Shown here: piece after piece, positions 9,901 through 19,619 of the stretch | Position numbering within the stretch: the stretch's first letter is position 1 | Layout of the letters: each line of letters starts with the position of its first letter | Assembly (NCBI GenBank): GCA_946965045.2 | Contig: OX337242.1 | Location: 1,488,001-1,552,000, forward strand | Origin: Epithemia pelagica | Taxonomy: Eukaryota > Bacillariophyta > Bacillariophyceae > Surirellales > Surirellaceae | DNA: 64,000 bases | Direction of reading: 5' to 3' | Notes under the pieces: model-generated | The model's database searches: none | Told to the model about the DNA's origin: nothing | Seen by the model: only the letters and a program-made list of their open reading frames with translations | Program-made: the position numbers and the translations under genes

Positions 9901-10246
9901 AAGGGTCGAAGGCCTTTGCATCACAGTCGAGCGCATTGTCAGAGACTTTGCCAGTCATCTTCTTCTGCCCCTTATTCTGGTAGCACCGGTATTGGTACTC
10001 TTGCTTTCGTTTGATAGCAGTGGTGGCTTTTTGGCGCATCTGGCTTTGGATGCCCATTTCACCGTCTTCTGCTTCGTCCGTTGGGTTCATTCGGTCCTGT
10101 GCTCTCGCTGCTGCGTTAGCGTCAACGTAGCAGCGGAAGAAGAAAGGATCCAGAGTCGACTTGATGCCGCCCTTCGTCCGTTGGGTCGTCTCCGGAGAGA
10201 CGCCCTTTTGGCCAGTAAAGCCCATATTAGAATCCTCTTTGTCCAT
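6971..10246 (-). CDS. Possible DDE-type transposase-like protein, 1091 aa
   Basis: Not confidently recognised. The first ATG is at 10246; the frame is open upstream to 10399 but only from a GTG. Several Cys/His clusters suggest zinc binding: DCIMCYTKLNG with HHVLCPH, then IPCPDCDNGTL with YKCSKCPMRYDG, and near the C-terminus CYCRACGHNP. A central region has FAQDHTMEVAKNYKK, then about 60 residues later SMYSDTWPKK and GLYHFQQRIIKTM with NELLECVYGFE. Asp, Asp and Glu at such spacing, with DHT..VAK, suggest an RNase-H-fold transposase, but I cannot assign a superfamily. It converges with the 475-aa ORF. No flanking inverted repeats or target duplication were found by eye, so it could also be a domesticated gene. 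Confidence 0.6.
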   Translation of the reverse strand: MDKEDSNMGFTGQKGVSPETTQRTKGGIKSTLDPFFFRCYVDANAAARAQDRMNPTDEAEDGEMGIQSQMRQKATTAIKRKQEYQYRCYQNKGQKKMTGKVSDNALDCDAKAFDPSRDCIMCYTKLNGLKQPHRGHHVLCPHNRKTKGHKNKTTVKSEENDKKLAATNEKPFTGTFFNISTAEPSVREYAQQMVAPQRTNHTNLHDAVRDAMADPDFVSSSTEKKNGVPLPIMAVTRHLLNHKEQNWFTPQTLEFQIPVVRYGQPIDPHYHSIEGQRIYNVCWEDQFPGIVIPCPDCDNGTLRRDRSNFSKNKKLFPIFNVNGPPDWAIVMSYKCSKCPMRYDGNSAKVLMTLPIHVRSAYPVEPKFADNGMMFHLDRACSHVLEENMLTYGNADKLSRSIYAGITNTHLRRFTEYLSEWKSLIGVSDAPLGVPLYPELAGEYLPTFPPSGDSLRDLFDRASTSTANNYGVSDKDRCIREIQSVTTSSMFAQDHTMEVAKNYKKSLGIKAVWDSATETGEIASAVCVEDTKTKSFAHAAECLARRKGFNPVSMYSDTWPKKCEFWKLLFGDTLEGRLGLYHFQQRIIKTMRQGHRHYHKALNELLECVYGFEPDSYNALLKALKAGQIGRSGPLSPAEILEMQSGPEFRRKYSKFLMKQIHPPDVIAHNLQRWMDQYKGDTDPSTGKKLFTVDTKTTVTEQMKNAVHIQDAMPLHETYRVIKPTPSTKHECNEYISLRCESKVEQYHDQLAHFANCGMRADLCDTLNLVGTARYNTKIRHKIRMAEESSVSRPNVPSGWKNHPEFFNHSDLTFANGLAESIGYPVSPFDYARPLPEDNGERFFAQYLSEQLQREAEVETSPLSDRCYCRACGHNPTPLPHELRSGRASVPPTASPSQLSCSLPPSMECDGVEVDTISTNRIELDTSAEIATIVPTQQEPKTQDTIGNPFEEPVCIDVLSAPSIFSQAFKQTPAKKSVASKHRVSDASGIPSSVKITNPYKVKYTPPEGVRKAIEMSGTRESPIEICSQASASSWSWRDIARTKRPKAQQQICCQAFLEWVRRPNRNGRPPHLLGCPNRRINNGTQSSEESM

Positions 10247-10912
10247 CCCTCTTGGTTTTGTTTTTGTTTTTAGAATTATGAGAGTAGTCGTGCGTTGTGC
10301 GTTTTTTAGAGAGCTGAGGAGGGAATTTTTCGTGTTGGCATTTTCTGGTGAACTCGGTGGGGAATCGGCATGTTCCGAATTCCTTCCGACCGGGACCACC
10401 GACTTTGAAATATTGAATAGTGTTACTTAGATGTTTTTTATAGCTAATTGGATCGCAATTGGATTTTTTTAGACTAATTATTAGTGTTGATCCGACAGTT
10501 GGTTGACAGTTGGAGGATAGTGATAGGGGGGAAAAGGCACCAATCAGATCGCTGCCTGAGGAAACTGCACCCCTCCCCCCCCTACCTACCAGTCCAAGGA
10601 ATCCTACGGAACCTCCGCGTCGGCCTCCCCTCTCACCGGCGACAGTAACACGTCATCGTCAACTCGAAACACGCACCATGTCGCAAAAATGGCCTCATCT
10701 TTTCTGCAGCTTCGCTTCTTGACTCTCTTTAGGAGTACACCGTTTGTGATCACAGACTTCCACCTGTCAACAAAGAACCTACTTCGCTTCGCTTTTGTTC
10801 TTGCTGATCTTCATTCTTCTTGGTTATCATTGAATGAAGTGCAACCACAAAAAACGAAAAGACAATATTGAAAGTGAAGAATCATTTGTTAACTGAAAGC
10901 GACGAAACGACA
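10247..10912. other. Non-coding stretch between divergent genes
   Basis: The minus-strand ORF is open to 10399 without an ATG. Beyond it is AT-rich DNA with a small direct repeat AATTGGAT-CGC-AATTGGAT near 10445, and a C-rich run at 10570-10582. It should contain the 5' regions of both neighbours. Nothing else recognised. Confidence 0.4.
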
Positions 10913-11839
10913 ATGTCAACATCTGCGGCGTCTAAATCGGAGGATCCTCTTTTGAATAGCAAGTCCCCTGAACTTCCCGTTGGAGAGGATCGCGTGAATA
11001 ATCAATTGCCAGAATCTAGGCCTCCCATTCCAACCCACTTGATTGTATCCAATGTCCTGGCCTATGTCTTGAACGCTTTGATCACCTATGGTGTCGGCGT
11101 GTTTGGTGGCAAGACGAATGGGGAACTCTCCCGCAAGTACCAAACATTGGTAACACCTATTGGATGGGCATTTGCTATTTGGGGTATCATCTTTTTGGCT
11201 CAATTGGTATGGGTTCTGTATCCAGTTTTCATGGCGTTGAACCGCCGCCGCACGACTACACCCGAACATTGGGTGTGGGTCCAATCCGTGGGATTCTTGT
11301 ATGTCTGGGTGGTGGTACTGCAAGCTACGTGGACGCTCGTCTTCTCGTATGAAGTGATTTGGTGTTCGGCCTGTGCCATGGTGTCCTTGTGTGGATTGTT
11401 GTGGTGCACGGTATGGTCGTTGCGACAGACTTTGGGAGAGCAACCACAAGCCTTGTCGACGCCGTCCTATCTCTTGTGGATCTTTCCCTTTGTGATACAT
11501 GCGGGCTGGGTGACTGCCGCCACTGCCGTAAATCTCAATCTCAACTTGGTGGCCGATGACGCCACGGCATCGGTCCAATTTGGAGCGGCCCTTGCGAGTT
11601 TGGTTTTACTGCTATTTGTGGCCTTGTGGACTACCACACGACAGAGTGGCTTGGATGGAGCCATGGCATTTCCCATTGCGTGGGCATTGTTGGGCGTCTA
11701 TTGCGAGTTGAACACATCGACGGATGAGAATATTTTGGAACGCTTTGACTCGACGCAACTGGATGTGGCCAAATACGGAGCCCTCACATTCGCGGCCCTC
11801 ATTTTTGTCGTGGCCTTGTGGAAGCAATGCTCTCGCTAA
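10913..11839 (+). CDS. TspO/MBR-like multi-pass membrane protein, 308 aa
   Basis: The first ATG in frame is at 10913. A polar N-terminus of about 50 residues holds an acidic dileucine-like element (EDPLLNSK). Eight hydrophobic segments follow. The second contains TPIGWAFAIWGIIFLAQ, close to the signature of the TspO/MBR (tryptophan-rich sensory/translocator protein) family, and Trp is frequent throughout. Classical TspO has five helices and about 160 residues, so this is the longer, divergent form seen in various eukaryotes and bacteria. Ligand and membrane are unknown from sequence. Confidence 0.7.
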   Translation: MSTSAASKSEDPLLNSKSPELPVGEDRVNNQLPESRPPIPTHLIVSNVLAYVLNALITYGVGVFGGKTNGELSRKYQTLVTPIGWAFAIWGIIFLAQLVWVLYPVFMALNRRRTTTPEHWVWVQSVGFLYVWVVVLQATWTLVFSYEVIWCSACAMVSLCGLLWCTVWSLRQTLGEQPQALSTPSYLLWIFPFVIHAGWVTAATAVNLNLNLVADDATASVQFGAALASLVLLLFVALWTTTRQSGLDGAMAFPIAWALLGVYCELNTSTDENILERFDSTQLDVAKYGALTFAALIFVVALWKQCSR

Positions 11840-12333
11840 ATCGCTGTCCCATGAAACTTGGTAGAATCTAAATCACTCGTTGTGATAGTGCAACGTGAAT
11901 AGAAGAGATTGCGAGTCCTTGAGCATGTTGGCACGTAGACAAACGACTCCTACTGCTAGGAGTAGCTAGAGGAATATTTTTCCGAAGTTGACACCACATA
12001 GTTTTTCAGTCACGAAGTTGGTCCCGATCGCGCCAGGCGACACCTGCATTGAAATTTAACGGGAACACATTTTTCCTAACGGACGAAAAGCATCCAACCA
12101 CCATCCAACACCCGCCATGTTCCACAAGAATCACCAACCCAAGTCGTACATTCTTCTCTCAAGCGCACCTCAGGGTCTTTCTCGTCGCTGTTCTCAGTAT
12201 ATATCTCGTTTGACCAGAGCAGAGAAAAGCATCCAAGAAGCAACGTGGTGTAAATCGTTGTGGATACGGATATTTGTCAAAGGGGAAAGGTTTCAGATTG
12301 TGTTCGACTTTGCGCTTGTTGGGACAAGACACG
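11840..12333. other. Intergenic region
   Basis: No convincing ORF. It contains a small palindromic ACTCCTACTGCTAGGAGTAG near 11946. It holds the end of the TspO-like gene and the 5' region of the dynamin-like gene. Nothing else seen. Confidence 0.4.
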
Positions 12334-15300
12334 ATGGGTTTCTTTTTTCACAATAGTGAGGGAGGGGACGAACAACCCCCAAAGCCGCATTCTCAAGCAT
12401 CGTCGGCGATTCTTGCGGCATCTTCAAGCCAAGCGGTTGAGGAAGTCATGAACTCTCTGTATTCCGACGAAGAAAAAAAGACGGATACGGGTGATGTGGG
12501 CCATACGCCTAGTCGACCCGCCAAGGACGATGACACGGAAGAGGAGGAACCTCCTGCAGTAACAACACCAACGACGACGAGCTCGGAAGATCAAGATGAA
12601 GAACCAGTCGCCAAGAAAGGAAAGCGTGATACTCATTACAGTCGCACCCATCATCACAGTATCACCAATAATAATACCAAGTCTGGATCAACGGCAGCGT
12701 CCATGTATCTTCGCTCTCCGCCTCGTTCCTATACAATCCCTCAAAGTGCTCTGACCAGTCATGTCACTGCTCCACAAGCATCCTCGGCCTCGTCGTCTCG
12801 TGGCAGTCACCATCATCACCTTCTCGGAGGAGGAGGAGGTGCAACTGTGGCCACTGCAACAACAGCGGTTGCTTCTGCTGGTTCGTCGAGTTCCACTGGT
12901 TCGGCAAGTGCCTCCACAACTTCTGCCCTTCCAAGATTTTCACCATCGCCGCCACCACCACCACTCGAGTCGTCCTTTTCGGGATGGGAAACAATTTGGG
13001 AGCGATTCACATCGACCAACGATCAATCACGTCACTTGCTTCGGCAATGGGTCTCGCTCCCTACCATTGCAGTCTTGGGGGATACCAGCAGTGGCAAGTC
13101 GTCCTTGCTCAGTCAATTGTCGGGCTTGGTCGAGTTGCCCAGCAGTCATGAGCTTACAACAAAATGCCCCACCGAACTGCAAATGCGCTATTCCAACAAC
13201 CGCCAAGCGACGATTGACATTCATTGGAATAAGCAACCGCAGTCGTCGAATTCGGCATCCTCGTCGTCGTCGTCTCAAAATGGCCTTGCTGGAAGCAGTG
13301 CCTCTGCGACCATGCCCAAAACAAGCACATCCCATCATCGTCATCGGGGACGGAAACTCTTGTGGGATCAACGCGTCCTTCGGACACCAGAAGAATGGAA
13401 GGAAATACCCAACATTTTGTTGGAAGCTCAACAAGTGATTCTCAAGCACCAATCCGGTACGGACTCGGAGACACACCACCACCACCATCCCAATGACGGT
13501 GCATCATCACAAAAGTCCACCGTGGCCTCGGATGTCATTTCCATTGTCTTGACGGGTCCCATGTATCCCAAACAACAAACATTGACCTTGGTGGATATGC
13601 CGGGATTGGTACAGGGTCGTCACAATGCCATGACAGAATCCTCCACTGTCTCGCAAGAAATTTTGAATTTGTTGCAACCCTACCTGACCAATCCACATTG
13701 CTTGCTCTTGGCTGTCTTGCCAGCCAATGTCGATTATCACAATGCCCATGCCTTGCAATTGGCCGCACAACACGATCCCGAATGTCGACGTACATGTATC
13801 GTCTGGACCAAGCCCGATCTAATTGATCCGGGAGCCGAATCCGCCGTGGCAGAGTGGCTGCAGGAAGCGCCTTCCATGTTGAACTGCCGTCATGTACACA
13901 TGGTCAAATGCCGTGGTCAAAAGGCAGTGACCATGAACGAATCGTTACAAGCAACCCTCGAAGATGAAAGCCACTACTTTTCCACCACTGCTCCTTGGAA
14001 AGATATGGATGCAAGCTTGTTTGGTACCCTGCCCCTTCGACAAAAGTTGTGTCGATTGCAGGCGCAATTGGTGCAGCATTCCTTGCCGCAATTGCTGCAG
14101 GACCTTCAAACACAACACGCGCAAACCATGGCACAATTGCAAGCCTTGGGGGGACACAAACCACTCGAAAACGCCGCCGAACGGAGACAATATTATCAAA
14201 CCACTTGTCAAAGACTGGTGCAAGAACTCCAAACATCGCTTTCCGGAAAAAAGGGAACCAACAACAGTGATTCGAAATCGGCGTTATCCGCTCGGTTTTC
14301 CTTCCATCAACAACATTATTATAATAAGAACAACACAACCATTCTTCCCCCACCTCTCTCCATGGGCAAGCGCGTTCCACCACCCCCACCGCCTCCTCCA
14401 CAGAATCACCATGGAAACAGCAAGCAGACTGTCTCATCGGGGGATGAAACGACCTATACGACTAAACCCGACAATGCCACTTCGACAACAAAGATTCCTG
14501 TTGATACCACCACCATTGCCGCCAATCGACTCCATCAGGCATGTGCCGTCTTTACAAGTCAGATCAACCATGGAAGCTTGGCAACTGTCCGCAACATTGC
14601 CGAAGGAGCTCAAGTCTTGGTGACATCTGCACAGGGTACTGTGCGTGGAGAAGTTGTTCATTTGGACGAAGAGGAGGGGTATTGCTGCGTCGATTCCAAC
14701 TCTAATGAAGTTGACGCCGATGGTGCAGCCCAAAGGATATTGTTTGAATTCACGGGTCAATCGCTCCATCCTAGGAGCACTACGAGTTCCAAATCGACCG
14801 AGGAAGCCCACAATATTCATTCAATGGTCAACGATCACGACGATCAGGATGAGGAAGATGACATTATTCCTCGCATGGAAGAAAACGATGTTTGGTCCGA
14901 TGGAAGTCGCGTTTTGATTGCACGCGCTGGTGGGCGTACCTACGATGCCTTGCGCAAGATTCCCTTGGATTGTGTTTGGACCGATCCCACTTCATGGTTG
15001 CAATCGCACATGGCACAGTTCCAAACAGATGATCTCCCGTGTTTCTTGAACGTGGAATCCTTTGCCCATATCGTACAGCAATTCATGCACCAGGATTGGA
15101 CGCCGGCTTGTCATTCCCTCTTAGAGCAATGCACCACCATATTGCACCAAGCAATGACTCATGCACTTGAACACGCATTACAGGTTCCTCCAGCTCCTTC
15201 CGCCCCATCCTTAAAGAATGGCAGCACAATATCTTGGAACAGTGCCGATGCTCCTCCTCCTCGCTATCCAGGTTTGCGACAATTGCTACAAAAACAGATG

Positions 15301-15876
15301 CGTAGCGTGGCCGATTCACTGTTAACCGAAGCCAGTCAACAGGTTGAATCACATTTGGCCATGGAAGCACATCCCTTTACTCAAGACGAAGCCCTGTTTG
15401 CAAAAATGAATCAAGCCCGTTACAGCCGGTTAAAGCGAGAACTTGAAGTAGCCTTGTTGGCGGAATTAGAACATCCCGGGGCATCCAATGCATCGTCAAG
15501 AGTCTCTCAACGCGCGTCAGCCCACAATGCAGACGTCGCTTCGAGTAATGCCGATGCGGTACCAGGAATTTTGGATTCAGTCTTTGCAAGACATGAACAA
15601 ATGTCGGTCCAGGAACATTTGGCGTTCGAAATGGAACTTGTTCTCGAATCGTACGGTACCATTGCCACCCGTCGTGTTCTGGATCGTACACCCATGATTT
15701 GCTGGAATGTTTTCCGCACCTTTGCCTCCCTGCTTTCCAATCGACTCGCTGCAGTGACGGACGTGGATCTCACAACGGCTCTTGTCGAGCGTCCTGACTT
15801 GGCTGAACAATACCAAACCCTGCAGGAGAAATGTGACAAACTGTACGAAAGTATGCAAGTGTTGGAAAATTTCTGA
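12334..15876 (+). CDS. Dynamin-superfamily large GTPase, 1180 aa
   Basis: The first ATG of the frame is at 12334 (start MGFFFHN). Residues 1-230 are low complexity (Ser, Thr, His, Gly, Pro). The GTPase domain follows: G1 LGDTSSGKS near residue 249, G2 around TTKCPTEL, G3 LVDMPGLVQG near 419, and G4 VWTKPDLID near 490. Between G2 and G3 a Ser- and His-rich insert breaks up the domain. The middle region is helical, interrupted by Pro-rich and acidic insertions (around residues 670-870). The final ~120 residues (VDLTTALVERPDLAEQY..) resemble a GTPase effector domain helix. No PH domain or obvious transmembrane segment is visible, so it fits dynamin-related fission proteins or Mx-like members rather than classical dynamin. 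Family membership is clear; membrane target is not. Confidence 0.88.
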   Translation: MGFFFHNSEGGDEQPPKPHSQASSAILAASSSQAVEEVMNSLYSDEEKKTDTGDVGHTPSRPAKDDDTEEEEPPAVTTPTTTSSEDQDEEPVAKKGKRDTHYSRTHHHSITNNNTKSGSTAASMYLRSPPRSYTIPQSALTSHVTAPQASSASSSRGSHHHHLLGGGGGATVATATTAVASAGSSSSTGSASASTTSALPRFSPSPPPPPLESSFSGWETIWERFTSTNDQSRHLLRQWVSLPTIAVLGDTSSGKSSLLSQLSGLVELPSSHELTTKCPTELQMRYSNNRQATIDIHWNKQPQSSNSASSSSSSQNGLAGSSASATMPKTSTSHHRHRGRKLLWDQRVLRTPEEWKEIPNILLEAQQVILKHQSGTDSETHHHHHPNDGASSQKSTVASDVISIVLTGPMYPKQQTLTLVDMPGLVQGRHNAMTESSTVSQEILNLLQPYLTNPHCLLLAVLPANVDYHNAHALQLAAQHDPECRRTCIVWTKPDLIDPGAESAVAEWLQEAPSMLNCRHVHMVKCRGQKAVTMNESLQATLEDESHYFSTTAPWKDMDASLFGTLPLRQKLCRLQAQLVQHSLPQLLQDLQTQHAQTMAQLQALGGHKPLENAAERRQYYQTTCQRLVQELQTSLSGKKGTNNSDSKSALSARFSFHQQHYYNKNNTTILPPPLSMGKRVPPPPPPPPQNHHGNSKQTVSSGDETTYTTKPDNATSTTKIPVDTTTIAANRLHQACAVFTSQINHGSLATVRNIAEGAQVLVTSAQGTVRGEVVHLDEEEGYCCVDSNSNEVDADGAAQRILFEFTGQSLHPRSTTSSKSTEEAHNIHSMVNDHDDQDEEDDIIPRMEENDVWSDGSRVLIARAGGRTYDALRKIPLDCVWTDPTSWLQSHMAQFQTDDLPCFLNVESFAHIVQQFMHQDWTPACHSLLEQCTTILHQAMTHALEHALQVPPAPSAPSLKNGSTISWNSADAPPPRYPGLRQLLQKQMRSVADSLLTEASQQVESHLAMEAHPFTQDEALFAKMNQARYSRLKRELEVALLAELEHPGASNASSRVSQRASAHNADVASSNADAVPGILDSVFARHEQMSVQEHLAFEMELVLESYGTIATRRVLDRTPMICWNVFRTFASLLSNRLAAVTDVDLTTALVERPDLAEQYQTLQEKCDKLYESMQVLENF

Positions 15877-16240
15877 GAGCCATGGAGATGGAGGGAAAGG
15901 ACAGGGGCAAAAGGGCAAAGCGACTTGATCCTTTATCAGAAACATATCACATAATGTATTTCAAATAGCGGTAGCATAGGGGATATCAACATGGGAGATG
16001 AACTATGAGGTTAATTCTGGTTTTCGTTGTCAGCAGCAATAATCGATGATAAACTCAGCGTCTAACACAAAAGCTAGAACACATATCTTCTTCTCATGGT
16101 TCCAGTGGAGCCCGCACCGTCTGACTAATAGTATCATCTTTAATTCCCTGGATGGTACGCTAATCAGAGGAGCATTCTAACCTCTTGTAACCGTGCAACA
16201 GGCTACTTTCTGTGCTCAAAGGTGATGGGCGAGCGAGCCA
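15877..16240. other. Convergent intergenic region
   Basis: Shared 3' region of the dynamin-like and ABC transporter genes. No ORF, repeat or RNA gene recognised. Confidence 0.5.
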
Positions 16241-18757
16241 TTACTCTCTGTCCGGCATAGCCTCTTGTCTCCTCCACAAGTCCGCGTATCGCCCGTTCAA
16301 CTCCAACAACTCTGCATGCTTTCCTTGCTCCACAACACGCCCCTGGTCCATGACAATGATCAGATCACTATCGCGAACGGTGGACAGTCTGTGTGCTATG
16401 ATAACGATGGTGCGTTTCTTTTCCCCGTTGCCTTCGTTTCCACGATGCATATGCTTGAGACTGTGCATGATCTTGGATTCTGTTTCACTGTCCAAGGCAC
16501 TGGTCGGTTCGTCACACAACAAAATGGGCGCTTTCTCCAGTTTCAGCATGGCCCGTGCAATGGCCAGTCGCTGCTTCTCACCTCCAGACAACTTCAACCC
16601 TCTTTCACCCACAACGGTATCATATCCTTTCGGAAAGTTGTTCACAATCGCATCATGTAATTGAGCCTGCTTGGAAGCTTCAATGATTTGTTCACGAGTA
16701 GCGGAAAAATTTCCATATTGGAGGTTATACATGACACTTTCATGGAATAACACGACATCTTGAGGAATGACAACCATTTGACGGCGAAGTGATTCCAGAT
16801 CATAGGCTTTTACGTTTTGACCTCCAATCTTGACAGTTCCTCCATTTACATCGTAGAAGCGGTAGAATAGTCGCAGGAGTGTAGATTTCCCACAGCCTGA
16901 TGATCCCACAACCGCCACGGTAGATCCCTGGGGCACGGTCAGCGAAGTTCCTTGTAGTATGGCCCGCGCGTCAGTGGATAGCATCGAGTTTTCAAGTTCG
17001 ACATCGTTTTCCTGTTGATCATTGGTGCTGTTGCCATCGCTTTCACCTGCTACAGCCTTGGTCGCAAATCGGGCGGGATATGAAAAGTAGGCATTCTCTA
17101 ATACAAGGTCGGTGCCCATCGATTGTGGATCATAAACAATGGGATTCGATGCTGTCGGAAGACTGGATGGCGTGTCAATCAATTCGTACATTTGTTCCAT
17201 ATCAATCAAAGATTGTCGAACTTCTCGATAGACAGATCCAATAAAGAAAAGGGGGACTGACAGCTGAAACAGTAAACCATTCACCAATACCAAATCCCCG
17301 ACCGTCGCTGTGCCTTGAAGAATCTGCTGGCTAGTCAGATACATAAGAACCGTCAAACCAGTAGAAAAGATGGCTGCTTGTCCAACGTTTAACAAGCTCA
17401 AAGACTGCTGTGCCTGCAAGGCAGCTTTTTGATAACCAGCCAATGACTCTTCATATCGATCGCCTTCATGCGGACCGTTGTTAAAATACTGTACGGTTTC
17501 GTAGTTCAACAAGGAATCCACGACACGGCTATTGGCTTGGTTTTCCAACCGATTCATATCTCGTCTAAACTGTGTTCGCCATTGGGTTATTCCGATTGTA
17601 AAGGCACTGTACGTAGCCACAGTGAGCAATGTGACATTGGCGTACGGCCACCCAAACTGCCAAGCCAACAACCCTGTGACCAATGACACTTCCAGTATTG
17701 TGGGGAAAATATGAAACACCATGGAACTCAACACAAATTGAATACTCCGTTGTCCACGATCCATAATTCGGGCAACCTTGCCAGTATTCTTGCTCAGATG
17801 AAATTGTAAATCCAAGTTGTTCAACACGTGATCAAAGGTAGTGCGGCCTGTGAGCCTGATTGCATCTTGAGCGACATGCATAAAGACAGCATTTCGCCAT
17901 TCTTGAAAACCTGACGAGGCCGCCCGACTTACGCCATACCCTAAGAGTAAAGCAAGCGGCCATATGCCCATGTGCGAGACTGTGGCGTCGGTCAAAAGAC
18001 TGGGATCTGGTAGGTTTGCCACAGCCTCTGTGGCCGCACCAACAACTGTACTCGGCTCAAGGGAACCACCAGCGGTCGTGGCAGCTGACGCGGGTAAGGA
18101 ATCCACCAAGTGTTTGAACAAAAAAGGCACTTGAATGGTTACGGCTTTTCCTGCAAGAAGTAAACCCAAGGAGAAGACTACCCGCTGCTTTCGGAGCTTC
18201 ATTTGATCGATTTTGTCTTGGTCCTCGACATCTGTGCTGGTTGTTGCAGGCCAAAGATGTTGGCTTAGTGTTTGGAATATACGCCATTGAAAGTCTCGTT
18301 GCTTTTTGGTTTCAGCCGATGGCACAAATATGTCCTTGGTCGTCTCTGCAGTCCAAACCAGCGTGTCTCGAACAGAAGTGAAGACGTTCGTCACTGACGC
18401 ATCACTTTTTTGGGTATCAGTGGCAACGGATTTCGACTGAAGCCGTTGGGAAGACCGAGTTGGATTTACTCTCAAAATTATTCGCGGAAAGCGTTCTTGG
18501 TTTCTTGAGGCAACAGCTGCGAACGAATAGAGCCTTCGTCGTTGCTCGGGTCGTCGGACGAGATTGAGAGCACCGTCACGGTTGTGTGGGAAGGACAAGG
18601 ATCTGCCACACACTACATGCTTCAAGCACGTCGAACAGGGTCTTCTCGATCGAGACATCCGATTCCAAATGGTTGTTGATGGGATCATGGAGACGGCGAA
18701 GGACATGTTCCCCGTTTTGGGTATCGGCATCTCCGAAAGATCTCTGCTGACCGCCAT
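16241..18757 (-). CDS. ATM1-like: Atm1/ABCB7-type mitochondrial half ABC transporter, 838 aa
   Basis: ATG at 18757. A basic, Ser/Arg-rich N-terminus of over 100 residues fits a mitochondrial presequence. One six-helix transmembrane domain spans roughly residues 190-530. It includes the run [20 protein letters not shown] typical of Atm1/HMT half transporters and the [19 protein letters not shown] signature of that group. One nucleotide-binding domain follows, with Walker [10 protein letters not shown], the signature LSGGEKQR, Walker [13 protein letters not shown] and an IIAHRLST switch histidine. A ~25-residue Ser/Asn/Glu insert precedes the domain. Atm1 proteins work as homodimers exporting a glutathione-linked sulfur compound for cytosolic iron-sulfur protein assembly; HMT1/ABCB6 members are the main alternative. 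It converges with the dynamin-like gene. Confidence 0.9.
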   Translation of the reverse strand: MAVSRDLSEMPIPKTGNMSFAVSMIPSTTIWNRMSRSRRPCSTCLKHVVCGRSLSFPHNRDGALNLVRRPEQRRRLYSFAAVASRNQERFPRIILRVNPTRSSQRLQSKSVATDTQKSDASVTNVFTSVRDTLVWTAETTKDIFVPSAETKKQRDFQWRIFQTLSQHLWPATTSTDVEDQDKIDQMKLRKQRVVFSLGLLLAGKAVTIQVPFLFKHLVDSLPASAATTAGGSLEPSTVVGAATEAVANLPDPSLLTDATVSHMGIWPLALLLGYGVSRAASSGFQEWRNAVFMHVAQDAIRLTGRTTFDHVLNNLDLQFHLSKNTGKVARIMDRGQRSIQFVLSSMVFHIFPTILEVSLVTGLLAWQFGWPYANVTLLTVATYSAFTIGITQWRTQFRRDMNRLENQANSRVVDSLLNYETVQYFNNGPHEGDRYEESLAGYQKAALQAQQSLSLLNVGQAAIFSTGLTVLMYLTSQQILQGTATVGDLVLVNGLLFQLSVPLFFIGSVYREVRQSLIDMEQMYELIDTPSSLPTASNPIVYDPQSMGTDLVLENAYFSYPARFATKAVAGESDGNSTNDQQENDVELENSMLSTDARAILQGTSLTVPQGSTVAVVGSSGCGKSTLLRLFYRFYDVNGGTVKIGGQNVKAYDLESLRRQMVVIPQDVVLFHESVMYNLQYGNFSATREQIIEASKQAQLHDAIVNNFPKGYDTVVGERGLKLSGGEKQRLAIARAMLKLEKAPILLCDEPTSALDSETESKIMHSLKHMHRGNEGNGEKKRTIVIIAHRLSTVRDSDLIIVMDQGRVVEQGKHAELLELNGRYADLWRRQEAMPDRE

Positions 18758-18966
18758 GGGCTTTGGATCTCATTCTCAGCGGTCGAACCATGTAGACTAG
18801 TATAGAACATTTTCAATATGAATGACTCTTCTTCTGGGGTGTGTTGAATGCTGACGTTCTTGGAGCTTCTATTCCCCAGCGGGAGTGGAAATTTCATATT
18901 CTCTTTAGGAATTCACCGTGGAATACTCTCCACCGTTGAGGAGTATTAAAGCTTCTCTAGCCATCA

Positions 18967-19500
18967 GGCCGTTCCTATAGCATCGACAAAACCAAACCTG
19001 AAGCGTGACACGTCACTAAAAACCCGGAAATATGACGGCAAATCCGGGTTTTCTGTCATTTCAGGTTTTGCAACGACAAAAGCTGAGCGCAGGTTTTGCA
19101 ATTTTTTTAACCCTCCAAACCAATTTTTACCATTAGGGATAATCCGAAATGACATTAGGGATAGTGTTTTATCTATGCTAGTGTATGTTTTTCCTACAGA
19201 AATGACAAATTACGGTTACTATATGCGCGGCGCGCGTTCGACTTCAACGGTCACCCTAACCCCAATGAGGCTACATGAAACATGCGGGCTTGATGTCCTA
19301 CTTTCAAAACTTTTAGTATTTAACTACTAAAAGTGAATTTGGGGACTGTTGGGGGTTGGGGGCCTTGGGGGAATGCAGCGCGGAATCGGGTTTTGGTTTT
19401 GCCGGTGCTATGTGCTATAGGACGGCGAAACGCGCCAAAACTGAATTTAGTGATGACGTCACGCTTCAGGTTTGATTTTGTCGATGCTATAGGAACGGCC
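18967..19500. mobile_element. Harbinger-like MITE, 534 bp
   Basis: Terminal inverted repeats of about 43 bp begin GGCCGTTCCTATAGCATCGA at both ends, with one mismatch by eye (C/T). Similarity continues weakly for another 10 bp. The direct repeat TCA flanks it (18964-18966 and 19501-19503), a 3-bp target duplication as for PIF/Harbinger elements, although those usually choose TWA. No coding capacity. It lies in the intergenic space between the ABC transporter and the DUF6824-like gene. Harbinger assignment is an inference from TSD length and the GG start. Confidence 0.85.
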
Positions 19501-19619
19501 TCAACAAAAGCAACCCATTCGATCATAGCGAGCGACAGCAATAGGAGTAGTCCTCTTAGCTATGTACAGTCAACAATAATTTTTATCAACAGTTTCGAGG
19601 TTGCCCCTGTAAAAAAATA

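Noticed and set aside
13964-14623. 219-codon plus-strand ORF inside the dynamin-like gene
   Set aside because: Off-frame shadow of low-complexity His/Pro/Thr coding sequence.
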